Notes: generated from the letters alone by a model not told the origin. A stretch of 64,000 nucleotides of DNA from Desulfobacca sp. (GCA_020725545.1 DYEV01000022.1:1-64000), one strand, 5' to 3'. Numbered from the stretch's first letter, positions 16,565 to 25,346 are shown. Program-made: numbers and translations.

Positions 16565-17875
16565 CTATTCCCGGCCGGCGGCCAGGTTTTTCAACCTGGT
16601 ATAACGTTCCCAGGAAAATTCGGGCCAGCAAGGAAAGATGGAGTTGTTCTGGAATATGGGATCGGCGGCCAGATCATATCTGGAGACCTGGACCGCCTCC
16701 GACCAGAGGGCGGTGCCCGGAATAGGTGAATATTGGGCCAACACGGGAGTAGCCCCCACCCGCCGGACCGCTCGAATGGCTGCCTCCACTTCCGCATCCT
16801 CCTGATGCGGCAGCCCGAGGAGGAGATAGACGCCAATTTCGGCGGCCGTGAATCCCGCCTCCCGTAAGGCCGCCACGCCTCTCTCCAAATCCCCTGCCCG
16901 GATTTTTCGATCCCGTCTCGCCCCACCGATGGCCGCCGTCTCCAAGCCCAAGCGCAGGGTTGCAAAATTGGCCCGCTTGAGCCAACGGGCCACCAGAGGG
17001 GTTATGAAACCCAGGTGGAGGGCATTGGGCGTATGCAACCGGAGCGGCAGCCCCAGACGCACCACACCCTCCAAAATCGGCAAAAGATGCTGCTCGGCAT
17101 CCACCAGGAGAGCGTCGTCATAGAACGCCACGTCCCGAACCCCGAACCGTTCATGCCAATAGGCGATTTCAGCCAGGACCTGGTCTGGCCGGCGCCGCCG
17201 AAAAGAAGGTTCCAGGAGACGGGAGGCACAATAATCACAGTCGAAAGGACAGCCCCGGGAGGTCAAGAATGGCAGGCAACGGTGGTCGGCCAGCAGGTCC
17301 CAGGCCGGATAGGTCCAATCATCTCCCGACCGTGGTGCCGTTTGTCCACCAAAGCCGGTAAGATCGGCCAGGATAGCCATCACGGCCTCTTCACCCGGAC
17401 CGGTGATGACATAATCGGCACCGCTGTGGGTTCTGGCATGGTCTGGGACGAGCGTGGCATAGATCCCCCCCAAAAGAACGGGGACTGCAGGGAAGTACTC
17501 TCGTATTACCGCGATGGCGGCCTGGACCCCTGGATACCAATAGGTCATCAGAGACGTTACCAACACCGCCTCTGGTTGTCGCGGCAAGGCGCCCAGAGCT
17601 TGGCGCACCTGCGTGCTACTCAAGCCATATCGCCCATAACGCCGCGGCACCCCCTGCAATGCCGGCGGCGTGGGCACAATCTCTTTGGGCCACCGCCCAG
17701 TGGGGCTTTGGCCGGCCACTGGCCGACTGGCGCAGTCCAGCAGCGCCACTTGAAACCCGGCAGCCCGGAGCCGGCCCGCCATATAGAGCAACCCCAGGGG
17801 TCGGGCAAAAAAATCGTGGGCCGCAAAATCATAAACCCAGGGGTTCAGGCAGAGAACGACAGGAGCGTCAGCCAT
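16565..17875 (-). CDS. B12-binding-type radical SAM protein
   Basis: A 436-residue protein. The N-terminal third resembles a cobalamin-binding domain (NPWVYDFAAHDFFARPLGLL, LRAAGFQVALLDC, and later VPVLLGGIYATLVPD), and the middle holds the radical SAM cluster motif SRGCPFDCDYCASRLLEP (C-x3-C-x2-C). LRLGLETA and GVYLLLGLPHQEDAEVEAA are typical of BchE/MiaB-like enzymes. The reaction is unknown. It is the first gene of a three-gene unit with the QatB- and QatC-like genes. Such proteins also occur as stand-alone genes in this phylum, so a functional link to Qat is uncertain. Confidence 0.85.
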   Translation of the reverse strand: MADAPVVLCLNPWVYDFAAHDFFARPLGLLYMAGRLRAAGFQVALLDCASRPVAGQSPTGRWPKEIVPTPPALQGVPRRYGRYGLSSTQVRQALGALPRQPEAVLVTSLMTYWYPGVQAAIAVIREYFPAVPVLLGGIYATLVPDHARTHSGADYVITGPGEEAVMAILADLTGFGGQTAPRSGDDWTYPAWDLLADHRCLPFLTSRGCPFDCDYCASRLLEPSFRRRRPDQVLAEIAYWHERFGVRDVAFYDDALLVDAEQHLLPILEGVVRLGLPLRLHTPNALHLGFITPLVARWLKRANFATLRLGLETAAIGGARRDRKIRAGDLERGVAALREAGFTAAEIGVYLLLGLPHQEDAEVEAAIRAVRRVGATPVLAQYSPIPGTALWSEAVQVSRYDLAADPIFQNNSIFPCWPEFSWERYTRLKNLAAGRE

Positions 17876-17999
17876 GACGGACGAGTACCATAATCAGCCG
17901 GTGGCCGGGAGGTCCCTGCCCCGACCGGAGGCAACTCTCCAGGGGGCGCCAATCAACAAGGTTTATCCGCCGCAACGGCTGCCTCAGACACGCACAAGG

Positions 18000-18524
18000 C
18001 TACTGCGCGGTTTTCAGAAGAGACTCAAAGACCATCTGTTGATTCTTCAGACCGAAGATTTCGGAGCGGACGTAGTTCTGCAAGGCGAGCCGACCTTCGA
18101 TCTGGGCCACGCCCTCCAGGTTTTGGGCCGCGGCCTCCTCCCCTTGAGACCGTAATTCTTTGCTGCGAGCCAATTTCTCCTGGGCCGCTTTCTGAAAGAG
18201 CTCACCTTTTTTGAACAAATCTTCGGCCAACTTGAGGTTGAGTTGTTCTTTTTCTGACTGATCTGCAGTCAAATGTTTATCCGTTAACTGGCTGGCCAGC
18301 CTCTTCTGTAGTTCGCCAAACCGCAGGCGGGCTTCCTTGGCAGCTGCTAAGGCCGCCTCGGGATCGTCGGCGACCAGCTGCTCTGCTTGTTGCAGGGACG
18401 CGCCAGCCTTGGCTAATAAGGCCTGGGGTGACCCTTCACTTTGAGCCGCAGCCGGCAGCGCCCAAACAACGGCGATCAGACACCAAATAATTGTCAGAAA
18501 TCGACCTGACAAACCTTGGATCAT
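18000..18524 (-). CDS. Exported coiled-coil protein
   Basis: A 174-residue protein with a Sec signal peptide (hydrophobic FLTIIWCLIAVVWALPAAA, cleavage probably after AAAQ or AAA) and a charged, Ala/Leu/Lys-rich helical remainder (AALAAAKEARLRFGEL, LKLAEDLFKKGELFQKAAQ) that should form coiled coil. No catalytic motif is visible. The ATG at 18524 has GGAGGGAG 5 bp upstream; an ORF start further upstream is ignored because the signal peptide would then be internal. It resembles small periplasmic spacer proteins, and another helical exported protein lies at 32229-32666. Confidence 0.75.
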   Translation of the reverse strand: MIQGLSGRFLTIIWCLIAVVWALPAAAQSEGSPQALLAKAGASLQQAEQLVADDPEAALAAAKEARLRFGELQKRLASQLTDKHLTADQSEKEQLNLKLAEDLFKKGELFQKAAQEKLARSKELRSQGEEAAAQNLEGVAQIEGRLALQNYVRSEIFGLKNQQMVFESLLKTAQ

Positions 18525-18700
18525 AACTCCCTCCGGAGACAGAAGTTTCCCTGAGGCTGGCCACCGTTCTCCAGTCGCTTCAGGGTTGCGCAGACGACCA
18601 GATGTTGCCAATGCTCAGAGGAGTATAGGAGAATTACATGGTTACTGGTATAATATCCAAAGAGACCTTTCTGTGGTAGTTAAAACTGCATGTGGTAACC

Positions 18701-19291
18701 ATGGCAATTCCGAAGATAGAGACAGCCCAATTTCTCCTCAGCGCCCCTCGGCCCGAAGATTTCCCCGCCTCGCGGCTTCCCGAGGTGGCCTTTTGGGGCC
18801 GTTCCAACGTGGGCAAATCATCACTCATCAACGCCCTGCTCCATCGCAAGGGTTTGGTGCGCACCAGCTCCCGCCCGGGCTGCACCCAAACCATTAATTT
18901 TTTCCTTGTCAATGAGAGCTGGTACTTCGTTGACCTGCCGGGCTATGGCTACGCCCAGGTGCCGGTGCCGGTGAAAGACCGCTGGCTCCGCCTCATCGCC
19001 GTTTATCTGCAACAACGGCCCGGCCTGCGGGCCGTGGTCCTCTTAATGGATTGTCGGCGCCGACCCGGCCCAGAAGAGCTGGAGATCATCGCCAACCTGC
19101 AAAGCTGGCAGCGGCAGGTGATTCTGGTGCTTACGAAAGCAGATAAATTGAAAAAAAGCCAACGCCATCGGCAGCTGCAAGAAATTACCACCAGCCTGGC
19201 TCCCAGCGGCCTGACGGACCTCATCTGGTTTTCCGCCCTCACCCATGAGGGCCGCCGAGAACTATGGGACCGGTTGTTGGCAGTCTTTTAA
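18701..19291 (+). CDS. engB: Ribosome biogenesis GTPase YihA/EngB
   Basis: A 196-residue TRAFAC-class GTPase required for assembly of the large ribosomal subunit. Motifs: G1 GRSNVGKSSLINAL, G2-type TSSRPGCTQTINFF, G3 DLPGYG, and G4 TKAD with SALTHEG near the C terminus as G5. Length fits the family (about 200). A GTG three codons upstream (18692) is possible, but the ATG at 18701 gives the usual short N terminus before FLLSAP. It is followed 52 bp later by a small coiled-coil gene on the same strand. Confidence 0.95.
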   Translation: MAIPKIETAQFLLSAPRPEDFPASRLPEVAFWGRSNVGKSSLINALLHRKGLVRTSSRPGCTQTINFFLVNESWYFVDLPGYGYAQVPVPVKDRWLRLIAVYLQQRPGLRAVVLLMDCRRRPGPEELEIIANLQSWQRQVILVLTKADKLKKSQRHRQLQEITTSLAPSGLTDLIWFSALTHEGRRELWDRLLAVF

Positions 19292-19343
19292 GAGATACCA
19301 TTTTAGCTGCAGCTCGGGGCAGCCGGGCAGCTTGAGGGATTCT

Positions 19344-19544
19344 ATGTCTATTCGCTATCTTGCCTTGGAATTGTACCGCTGTGAGAAAAAAATTCAGGAG
19401 TTGGAGAAGAAGCTGGCGGCCCTCAGTCCTCAGGCCGCCTCGGAACGGGCCGCCCTCGAGGCGGAACTCTTTCTGGCCCACAAAGAGCGGGATCATTTTA
19501 AGGCCCTGCTGGACGCCAAAAAAGAACCGCCGTTGCCCATCTGA
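19344..19544 (+). CDS. Small coiled-coil protein
   Basis: A 66-residue highly charged protein with a heptad-like pattern (LYRCEKKIQELEKKLAAL, ELFLAHKERDHFKALL). The ATG at 19344 is preceded by TTGAGGGATTCT. It follows engB and ends 11 bp before the convergent larB stop. Short helical proteins of this kind are found beside engB in related genomes as far as I recall. Function unknown. Confidence 0.65.
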   Translation: MSIRYLALELYRCEKKIQELEKKLAALSPQAASERAALEAELFLAHKERDHFKALLDAKKEPPLPI

Positions 19545-19555
19545 GGCCGTTCACT

Positions 19556-20308
19556 TCACTCCCGCCTGTTAATCAGAGCGGCGATGTAGCCCGCCCCGAA
19601 GCCGTTGTCGATGTTCACGACGGCGACTCCCGAAGCACAGGAGTTCAACATGCCTAATAGAGCCGCCAGCCCGCCAAAGCTGGCGCCATAGCCAATGCTG
19701 GTGGGCACGGCGATCACCGGCCGTTGCACCAAACCACCCACCACACTGGGCAGGGCCCCCTCCATGCCGGCCACCACCACGAAGACAGAAGCCTCCTGCA
19801 GCTTTTCCTTATAGGCCAACAGGCGGTGCAGACCGGCCACTCCCACATCATAAATGGACTCCACCCGATTGCCCATGATCTGGGCGGTGAGGCGGGCTTC
19901 CTCGGCCACCGGCATATCGGAGGTCCCGGCCGAGATCACCAGGATGAGACCCCGACCTCGGTCTGTGGCCTGATCTAAGCCAAAGGTCAGAACCTGGGCT
20001 TCGGGGTGATAGACCGCCGCCGTGAAGGTTTCCTGGAGCTGGTTTGCCTTATCCGGGGCCAGGCGGGTGACCAAAATCTGCTGAGTGCGTTGGCTCAGAG
20101 CGGTCAGGATGGCTTGCAGCTGCTCCACGCTTTTGCCGGCGGCAAAGACTACTTCGGGAAAGCCTTGCCGGAGATGGCGATGATGATCAACATGGGCAAA
20201 CCCGAGATTTTCAAAGGGGAGATGAAGCAACCGCGTTTGTGCTTCAGCAATACTCAGACGCCCGGCTTGCACCTCTTCCAAAAGTTTGGTCAGTTCTCCA
20301 GGATCCAT
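19556..20308 (-). CDS. larB: Nickel-pincer cofactor biosynthesis protein LarB
   Basis: A 250-residue LarB, which carboxylates and hydrolyses nicotinic acid adenine dinucleotide at the start of nickel-pincer nucleotide synthesis. It has a short helical N terminus (ELTKLLEEVQAGRLSIAEA, LPFENLGFAHVDHHR) and a PurE-like domain (VISAGTSDMPVAEEARLTA, VYDVGVAGLHRLL, VVAGMEGALPSVVGGL, PVIAVPTSIGYG, NIDNGFGAGY). LarC, LarE and a LarA-type racemase are not in the window. The ATG at 20308 lies 10 bp after the stop of hpnI, with AAGAG upstream, so the two may be co-transcribed. Confidence 0.93.
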   Translation of the reverse strand: MDPGELTKLLEEVQAGRLSIAEAQTRLLHLPFENLGFAHVDHHRHLRQGFPEVVFAAGKSVEQLQAILTALSQRTQQILVTRLAPDKANQLQETFTAAVYHPEAQVLTFGLDQATDRGRGLILVISAGTSDMPVAEEARLTAQIMGNRVESIYDVGVAGLHRLLAYKEKLQEASVFVVVAGMEGALPSVVGGLVQRPVIAVPTSIGYGASFGGLAALLGMLNSCASGVAVVNIDNGFGAGYIAALINRRE

Positions 20309-20318
20309 ACTGCTCTTG

Positions 20319-21464
20319 TCACTCCACTTCCTGCAGACGGCCATCCGACTTGACCCGGTAGCGTCGCCCTTGCCACTCCACGGCATCGCCCAGAAAACTG
20401 AGGGCCCATAAGGCGAAGGATAGCAAATCCTTCAGCGGCAGCAAGAAAAAAAACTGCCAGGGGAGCTGCCCGCCCAACAGGAGGCGTTCGGACCCCCAGG
20501 CCACCAGGAAACGGGTGAGCCAGGCAGCGCCGACCAAACCACCCCCCCACCAGGAAAATCCCCCGAGCCACCAGCCCGCCAGACTCCAGGTGAACACCAA
20601 AGTCAGGCCGTAGCCCAAAAAACCCCACGGCCGGCAAACTCTATAGGTCCTGGCCCAACGCAACTGATGGGCAAGAAAGCCCCTGATGGTTGCTCGGGCT
20701 GGCATTGTCGCGACTACCAGCGGCAGGATGGTTACCTGCCAGCCGGCTTGTCGGACCCGGTGACCCAACTGATAGTCATCGGCCAGATAATCGGCGATGA
20801 CTGCCAGGCCGCCCATCTGCTCCAGGGCTGCTCGGCGAACAGCCATGACCGCGCCCAAGGCAAAGCTGATGCCTTCCAGGTAATGGGCCACGGCCACCGA
20901 GGGGATGAAATCGGCACTGATGGCCAGGGCTTCCAGGGCGCTGCCCACCGTCGCCACCGGCCCGGCCCGATACAGACAGGAGGTCAGCCCCACCCCCGGC
21001 TCCCGCAAGGCCGCAGCCAGGTGCCCCAACAGATCCGGCGGCGCCAATACATCACTGTCCGAGATGACCAACAAATCATGCCTGGCATGGGGCAAAAGCT
21101 GCCGCAAAGTACTGACCTTGGGATTCAACCCCAGCTTTTCCGGGCAAAGGATGATCTGGATATCAACCTCGGCATGCTCTGCTTGCAAATCCTGCAACAG
21201 CGGTAGGATGGGATCATCGGCTGCGGCGACGCCAAACAAGATCTGCCGATAGGGATATTCCTGCCGGATAAAACTGGTCAGACACGAACGCGTAGCGGCA
21301 TCCACCCCGCGCACCGGTTTCAAGAGGGTAATTCCCGGTTCCGGCCCTTCCGGCAAGCCAGGCAGGGGGCGGTGGCAAAAAAACCGGAGGGCCGCCAACG
21401 CGGCCCCCTGATACATCAGGCCCACACAGGTCAGCAGCGTCAGAATGGTAACTAAAAACTCCAT
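20319..21464 (-). CDS. hpnI: Hopanoid glycosyltransferase HpnI
   Basis: About 381 residues, a GT2/GT21-type membrane glycosyltransferase. HpnI adds an N-acetylglucosaminyl group to bacteriohopanetetrol. Visible are an N-terminal helix (2-24), GITLLKPVRGVDA, the DxD-type SDSDVLAPPDLL, LGAVMAVRRAALEQMGG, YLADDYQLGHRVRQAG and the Q-x-x-R-W motif HQLRWART, followed by two to three C-terminal membrane segments. This resembles ceramide glucosyltransferases, which are distant homologues. No squalene-hopene cyclase or other hpn gene lies in the window. The ATG at 21464 is preferred over a TTG two codons earlier. Confidence 0.85.
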   Translation of the reverse strand: MEFLVTILTLLTCVGLMYQGAALAALRFFCHRPLPGLPEGPEPGITLLKPVRGVDAATRSCLTSFIRQEYPYRQILFGVAAADDPILPLLQDLQAEHAEVDIQIILCPEKLGLNPKVSTLRQLLPHARHDLLVISDSDVLAPPDLLGHLAAALREPGVGLTSCLYRAGPVATVGSALEALAISADFIPSVAVAHYLEGISFALGAVMAVRRAALEQMGGLAVIADYLADDYQLGHRVRQAGWQVTILPLVVATMPARATIRGFLAHQLRWARTYRVCRPWGFLGYGLTLVFTWSLAGWWLGGFSWWGGGLVGAAWLTRFLVAWGSERLLLGGQLPWQFFFLLPLKDLLSFALWALSFLGDAVEWQGRRYRVKSDGRLQEVE

Positions 21465-21583
21465 AAGCAAAAAATGCTCTTAAACAATAACAAGAATAAG
21501 GTGTTAGCCGCCGGGTATTGCTTTGCCAGGTGTCTATAGGCGTGCCGAGTCACAGTCGCCGACGCCCCGGCCGCTCCTGAAAC

Positions 21584-22348
21584 TTATTTTCCAGCTCGAC
21601 CGGGAAAGAGTTTTAGATAGGCCAGACCAAGATACTCATGGATGGCCGCGTCCAGCTCTGAGAGGGGCCCCCCAGCCGGCAGAAAATCGGTAAAGCGATA
21701 GGTTTCCCGGCTGCGAAAATCGGCGGGGGCGGGGATGGGCTGCATCCCCAGCAGTTGAAAGATGGCCATGGCCCGGGGCAGATGGGCTGCCGAGGTTACC
21801 AAGAGAAAAGGAGCATTGTGGACCAGGGTTTTCACTTCTCGGGCATTGCCATGGGTATCCAGGGAGTTAGTCTCGGCAAGGAGTTTATCAGCAGGTATTC
21901 CCAAAGACTGGGCCAAGGCTGCCATCTGCGCGCCAATCCGCTTATCACCACCGCCCGACATGATCAGAGTCGGCTGGCCAGAAAAAAGGTAATAAAGTCG
22001 GATACCTTCCGCAACTCGCAGCGCCGTGGCGTCATCCAGCAAACTCGTGGGGAGGACATGTCCGACGTTTCGCTCGCCGCCAGACAAAATGACGATAACA
22101 CGAATCTCCGGCAACCCCGTTGAGGTTGTCAAGGGGGCATAGCGATGCTCCAACGGGCCCAATAATGCTGTGGCCAGAGGCGCCGTAGTAAACAGATAGA
22201 AGCAGACCGTTGCCAGGCCGACCCATTGTATCCCGGAGCGGCCCGACTTGCCGGCCCTGAGCAGACGCCACAGGCCAAAGAGAAGCAGCACAAGGATGAC
22301 AGTGCCCGGGGCCGACAGAAAACCGATGATTTTTTTGAACAAAAACAT
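21584..22348 (-). CDS. YdcF/ElyC-family membrane protein (DUF218)
   Basis: A 254-residue protein with two N-terminal membrane helices (about 5-26 and 37-57) and a DUF218 domain: RVIVILSGGERN, LIMSGGGDKRIGAQM, ETNSLDTHGNAREV and LLVTSAAHLPRAM. The E-x2-S-x2-T-x2-N signature is present. ElyC and SanA of E. coli, in the same family, act in envelope integrity and lipid-linked precursor use; the reaction is unclear. The gene stands alone on the minus strand between hpnI and the Cys-rich gene. Confidence 0.88.
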   Translation of the reverse strand: MFLFKKIIGFLSAPGTVILVLLLFGLWRLLRAGKSGRSGIQWVGLATVCFYLFTTAPLATALLGPLEHRYAPLTTSTGLPEIRVIVILSGGERNVGHVLPTSLLDDATALRVAEGIRLYYLFSGQPTLIMSGGGDKRIGAQMAALAQSLGIPADKLLAETNSLDTHGNAREVKTLVHNAPFLLVTSAAHLPRAMAIFQLLGMQPIPAPADFRSRETYRFTDFLPAGGPLSELDAAIHEYLGLAYLKLFPGRAGK

Positions 22349-22707
22349 AAAACATTTACCTTGGGAATCGTCGGCATAAACCCAGGGAGTAGGCGGGCCA
22401 GCCGGATTAGCAGTCGGGGGTGGGCAGGTCTGAGGAGGAAGAAACGTCTGGTTGTCAGATAATTATGTGATATTGATAAAAATTAGTTTTTTTTGCTCGT
22501 CGGCGGGGTTTGGTCATAAAAATCTTTTTACCTTTTGGCGGATATTGCCGCAGGTAGCATCTTGGCCCCGGTTGTCCCTTGACCGAGAACGCCGCTGACC
22601 TGCCGGCCTATGCCGGAGCGTTCTCAGATTCGCATCAACCTCGTAGCGGGTCTCCCGACCCGCTGCTCAGACGCGCATCAACCTTGTCAAGGCGCCGCGG
22701 GTTTGGC
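22349..22707. other. Intergenic region with a palindromic repeat
   Basis: No gene is visible. It holds the AT-rich upstream region of the YdcF-family gene, and at 22631-22684 a palindrome between 11-bp direct repeats, described separately. Confidence 0.5.
22631..22684. repeat. TCC-centre palindrome flanked by 11-bp direct repeats
   Basis: AGCGGGTC (22645-22652) and GACCCGCT (22657-22664) form perfect 8-bp arms around TCCC. The palindrome is flanked by CGCATCAACCT at 22631-22641 and again at 22674-22684. The stem matches the CCCGCT part of the tandem units at 1-120. The direct repeats could be a target duplication or a tandem unit of 43 bp. Confidence 0.8.
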
Positions 22708-23010
22708 TTAAAAGCCTTTTTGCACGGAGAGGTTGCGGGCTGTCAGCCTCATCTCCAATTCCGCCACGTGCTCCGGGCCAGGTTCATCAATGGCACAGAG
22801 GGGATAAAACGTGCACCAGTGGCGGGGGCAGTTGCCGTAACAGCGCAGATAGCAGTCGGGATTGCCTTCCTTCTGCTGCAACCGCCGGAAGATCTCAGTA
22901 AAAGCTACCCGAGAATGGATCGGGCACAGACCGTGACTAAAACCTTCTTCTCCAGGCTCAGGCTCTCCCCAAACCCTATTGCATCCTTCCCAGATGCATT
23001 TATACAGCAT
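22708..23010 (-). CDS. Small cysteine-rich protein
   Basis: A 100-residue protein with eight cysteines: C5, C10, C29 (in FSHGLCPIHS), then C53-x3-C57-x3-C61-x4-C66-x5-C72. The number and spacing suggest a metal site, either zinc or an Fe-S cluster. FSHGLCP resembles the SHGICPEC motif of Desulfobacterota signalling proteins. The ATG at 23010 follows AAGGGGGGGGATCACC; a longer reading frame upstream would add an unlikely leader. No paralogue context gives a function. It diverges from the cobalamin riboswitch region. Confidence 0.65.
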   Translation of the reverse strand: MLYKCIWEGCNRVWGEPEPGEEGFSHGLCPIHSRVAFTEIFRRLQQKEGNPDCYLRCYGNCPRHWCTFYPLCAIDEPGPEHVAELEMRLTARNLSVQKGF

Positions 23011-23278
23011 GGTGATCCCCCCCCTTGCGACCTCCCCCGCAGGCCGCAAAAGTAAAATTAGTATAATATACATTTTTAGATAGTAAAAGTTTTTTTTCGG
23101 CTCCACCCCATAAGGAATTGCGGCAGTAACTGCTCTTAGCCCTAGCCTTGGTCTTCTTGGCTATTACCATACCAGGCAATGCCAAGATCGACCAGAACAG
23201 GTAAGAGAGATGTCCCCCAGTGCGAGGTTGGTCCTAAACCTTGTTTCGAGAGGCCGGTCAGGATGATGGAGGAAGGGC

Positions 23279-23308
23279 TTGACAGGCCGTTAAGCTTGTG
23301 CTAAGAAT
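23279..23308 (+). promoter_or_regulatory. Sigma-70-type promoter of the cobalt transport operon
   Basis: TTGACA at 23279-23284 matches the -35 consensus exactly. An AAGAAT/TAAGAA -10 follows at 17-18 bp. It lies about 20 bp upstream of the riboswitch P1 stem, the expected arrangement for a leader transcript. Confidence 0.6.
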
Positions 23309-23324
23309 TTCGCTAATACAACAG

Positions 23325-23478
23325 ATCACGGCGCCATACAGGGCTTAATAGGGAAGAGGGGTGCAAATCCCCCGCGGACCCGCCGCTGTAAGCGAGGACA
23401 AAGGGCACAATGCCACTGGTCTTATGGACTGGGAAGGCGCCCGGAGGTTGAGTCGCAAGCCAGAAGACCTGCCGTGAT
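23325..23478 (+). promoter_or_regulatory. Cobalamin riboswitch
   Basis: P1 arms ATCACGGC (23325-23332) and GCCGTGAT (23471-23478) enclose the classic core: AATAGGGAA, GGTGCAAATCCCCC, GCGGACCCGCCGCTGTAA and the B12 box AGCCAGAAGACCTGCC (23458-23473). Adenosyl- or other cobalamin binding should control the cbiMNQO operon downstream. A hairpin at 23483-23514 (outer CACTC/GAGTG, inner TCCCGG/CCGGGA) and the terminator at 23547 form the likely expression platform. Confidence 0.95.
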
Positions 23479-23546
23479 ACTTCACTCCGCCGTTCCCGGG
23501 GGACCGGGAGAGTGAAACCTCGAGGTAGGGCTTTAAAAACGGAAAG

Positions 23547-23579
23547 TCCGCATCGTATTTAGGTCGATGCGGATTTTTT
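23547..23579 (+). terminator. Riboswitch-controlled intrinsic terminator
   Basis: TCCGCATCG (23547-23555) and CGATGCGGA (23565-23573) form a perfect 9-bp stem followed by six T residues. It lies 32 bp before the cbiM start, so the riboswitch probably acts by premature termination when cobalamin is bound. Confidence 0.92.
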
Positions 23580-23610
23580 ATTGGCATCCTGGCATCAGAG
23601 GAGATGGCTT

Positions 23611-24288
23611 ATGCACATTATGGAAGGTTTCCTGCCCGTTTCCCATGCCGTCGGCTGGAGCTTGGCATCCTTACCGTTCGTAGGGTATGGCCTGCACGTC
23701 ATAAAAAAGATTATGCAGGAAAAGCCCCAGCAACGCATGCTCTTAGGAGTGGCCACCGCCTTCACCTTTGTCCTGTCGGCTCTGAAAATGCCATCGGTCA
23801 CCGGCAGTTGCTCCCACCCCACCGGCACAGGTTTGGGGGCTATCCTCTTCGGGCCGGTCGCCATGGCCCCCATCGGCCTGGTCGTCCTCCTTTTTCAGGC
23901 TTTGTTGCTGGCCCATGGCGGTTTGACGACGTTGGGGGCCAACGTCTTCTCCATGGGCATTGTGGGACCTTTCGCCGCCTATGGCATATTCCGTCTGGCC
24001 AGCACGCTGCGCCTGCCCTTTGGCCTGTCGGTCTTCCTGGCCGCAGCCCTGGCAGACCTCTTGACCTATGTCACCACCTCCATGCAATTGGCTTGGGCCT
24101 TTCCTGATCCCACCGGTGGCTTTACCGCTTCCTTTCTCAAGTTTGCCGGCATCTTTGCTATCACCCAGATTCCTCTGGCCATAAGCGAAGGCCTCCTGAC
24201 GGTGGTCGTAGCCAATACCTTGAAACGGTTTAATTATCCGGAATTGCAGGAAATGAAGGTCTTTGCCGGGTATGAGGTGCGAGTATGA
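23611..24288 (+). CDS. cbiM: Cobalt ECF transporter substrate-binding protein CbiM
   Basis: A 225-residue polytopic membrane protein that binds Co2+ for import. It starts MHIMEGFLP: Met1-His2 form part of the metal site in this family, which fixes the start at 23611 (GAGGAG upstream). Other family segments are [21 protein letters not shown] and [18 protein letters not shown]. It overlaps cbiN by 4 bp (ATGA) and lies behind the cobalamin riboswitch, in keeping with cobalt supply for corrinoid synthesis. Confidence 0.96.
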   Translation: MHIMEGFLPVSHAVGWSLASLPFVGYGLHVIKKIMQEKPQQRMLLGVATAFTFVLSALKMPSVTGSCSHPTGTGLGAILFGPVAMAPIGLVVLLFQALLLAHGGLTTLGANVFSMGIVGPFAAYGIFRLASTLRLPFGLSVFLAAALADLLTYVTTSMQLAWAFPDPTGGFTASFLKFAGIFAITQIPLAISEGLLTVVVANTLKRFNYPELQEMKVFAGYEVRV

Positions 24289-24602
24289 ACCGGTATCAAA
24301 ATCTTTGGCTTATCTTGGGTGTCGTTGCCCTGCTGGTCCTGCCGCTCGTGCTCGTGGAGAAGCCTGCCCTGGGCCCAGATCAGAAAGAAGCTGGCATCTT
24401 TGCCGGCGCTGATGATCAGGCCAAAGAAGTGGTGACCCAGATCCAGCCGGATTATGCACCTTGGTTCCAACCGGTACTGGAGCCCCCCAGTGGCGAAATC
24501 GCTTCCCTCCTCTTCGCCCTCCAGGCGGCGTTGGGAGCGGGCTTTATCGGCTATTATTTGGGGACTGCCGTCACCGCTGCCCGAGTCCGCCAGAAGTCTT
24601 AG
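24285..24602 (+). CDS. cbiN: Cobalt transporter component CbiN
   Basis: A 105-residue protein with two membrane helices (about 7-25 and 68-92) and a loop between them, [29 protein letters not shown], of which DYAPWF and [14 protein letters not shown] are typical. CbiN helps CbiM take up the metal. Its start overlaps the cbiM stop (ATGA), and its stop is followed at once by the cbiQ ATG, so translation is coupled. Confidence 0.95.
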   Translation: MNRYQNLWLILGVVALLVLPLVLVEKPALGPDQKEAGIFAGADDQAKEVVTQIQPDYAPWFQPVLEPPSGEIASLLFALQAALGAGFIGYYLGTAVTAARVRQKS

Positions 24603-25346
24603 ATGCTGATCGAGCAATGGGCCTACACCAACCGCTGGCGGTGGGTGCCTCCCGGCGCCAAGGCACTGCTGACGCTGTCCGCTTTTATCAGTGCCTTTGT
24701 GGCCACGCACCCGTGGTTGCTGCTCGCCTTGGCGTTCGGATTGGCCACTCTCACTATCCGGGGGGCCGGCATACCCGTAAGACATTACCTCCGGGTCTTT
24801 CTGCCGCCCTTGGCGTTCCTGGTCATTGCTGCGGCCACTTTGGGCATATCAATTGGCGGCACCAACTCTCCCTGGCCCTTGACCCTGCGCTTGGCGCCGA
24901 ACCAACTGCCGGAGATAGTCCGCATCTGTGGGCGCTCCCTGGCCTGTCTAACCGCTTTGTTATTCCTGGCCTTCACTACCCCCATGACCGATCTCATCGC
25001 CCTGCTGCGTTGGCTTAAAATGCCTCCCATCCTTTTGGAAATTATGACCTTGGGCTATCGATCGGTGTCTGTTTTCCTGGCCGCGGCCCAAGAAATCACC
25101 ACAGCCCAGAAAGTCCGGTTGGGCTATGCCACGATGCGGGCGGCGCGCCGCTCTTTAGGAAGTATGGTTGCTGTCTTGGCGGTCCAGGTCTGGCAACGGG
25201 CGGCAGCCTTGGAGAAAGCCGCGCAGTCCCGGGCTAACGATGGGCCCCTGCTTTTTTTGGATAACGAATTTGCCGGGAACGGACGCAGCTTTGCCGTCTC
25301 AGCGGCCGGCGGCTTCACCCTGATCGTTTTGGCCCTCGTACTTTAA
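24603..25346 (+). CDS. cbiQ: Cobalt ECF transporter transmembrane protein CbiQ
   Basis: A 247-residue coupling membrane protein (T component). It has several hydrophobic segments (about 20-50, 58-78, 103-125, 225-245) and the cytoplasmic helices with A-x-R-G-like signatures, here ATMRAARRSLGSMV and AAALEKAAQSRAND, that contact the ATPase. It follows cbiN without a gap and precedes cbiO by 10 bp. Confidence 0.94.
   Translation: MLIEQWAYTNRWRWVPPGAKALLTLSAFISAFVATHPWLLLALAFGLATLTIRGAGIPVRHYLRVFLPPLAFLVIAAATLGISIGGTNSPWPLTLRLAPNQLPEIVRICGRSLACLTALLFLAFTTPMTDLIALLRWLKMPPILLEIMTLGYRSVSVFLAAAQEITTAQKVRLGYATMRAARRSLGSMVAVLAVQVWQRAAALEKAAQSRANDGPLLFLDNEFAGNGRSFAVSAAGGFTLIVLALVL

Noticed and set aside
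17015-17893. 292-residue plus-strand ORF opposite the radical SAM gene
   Set aside because: No motif; the minus strand has CxxxCxxC and B12-type segments.
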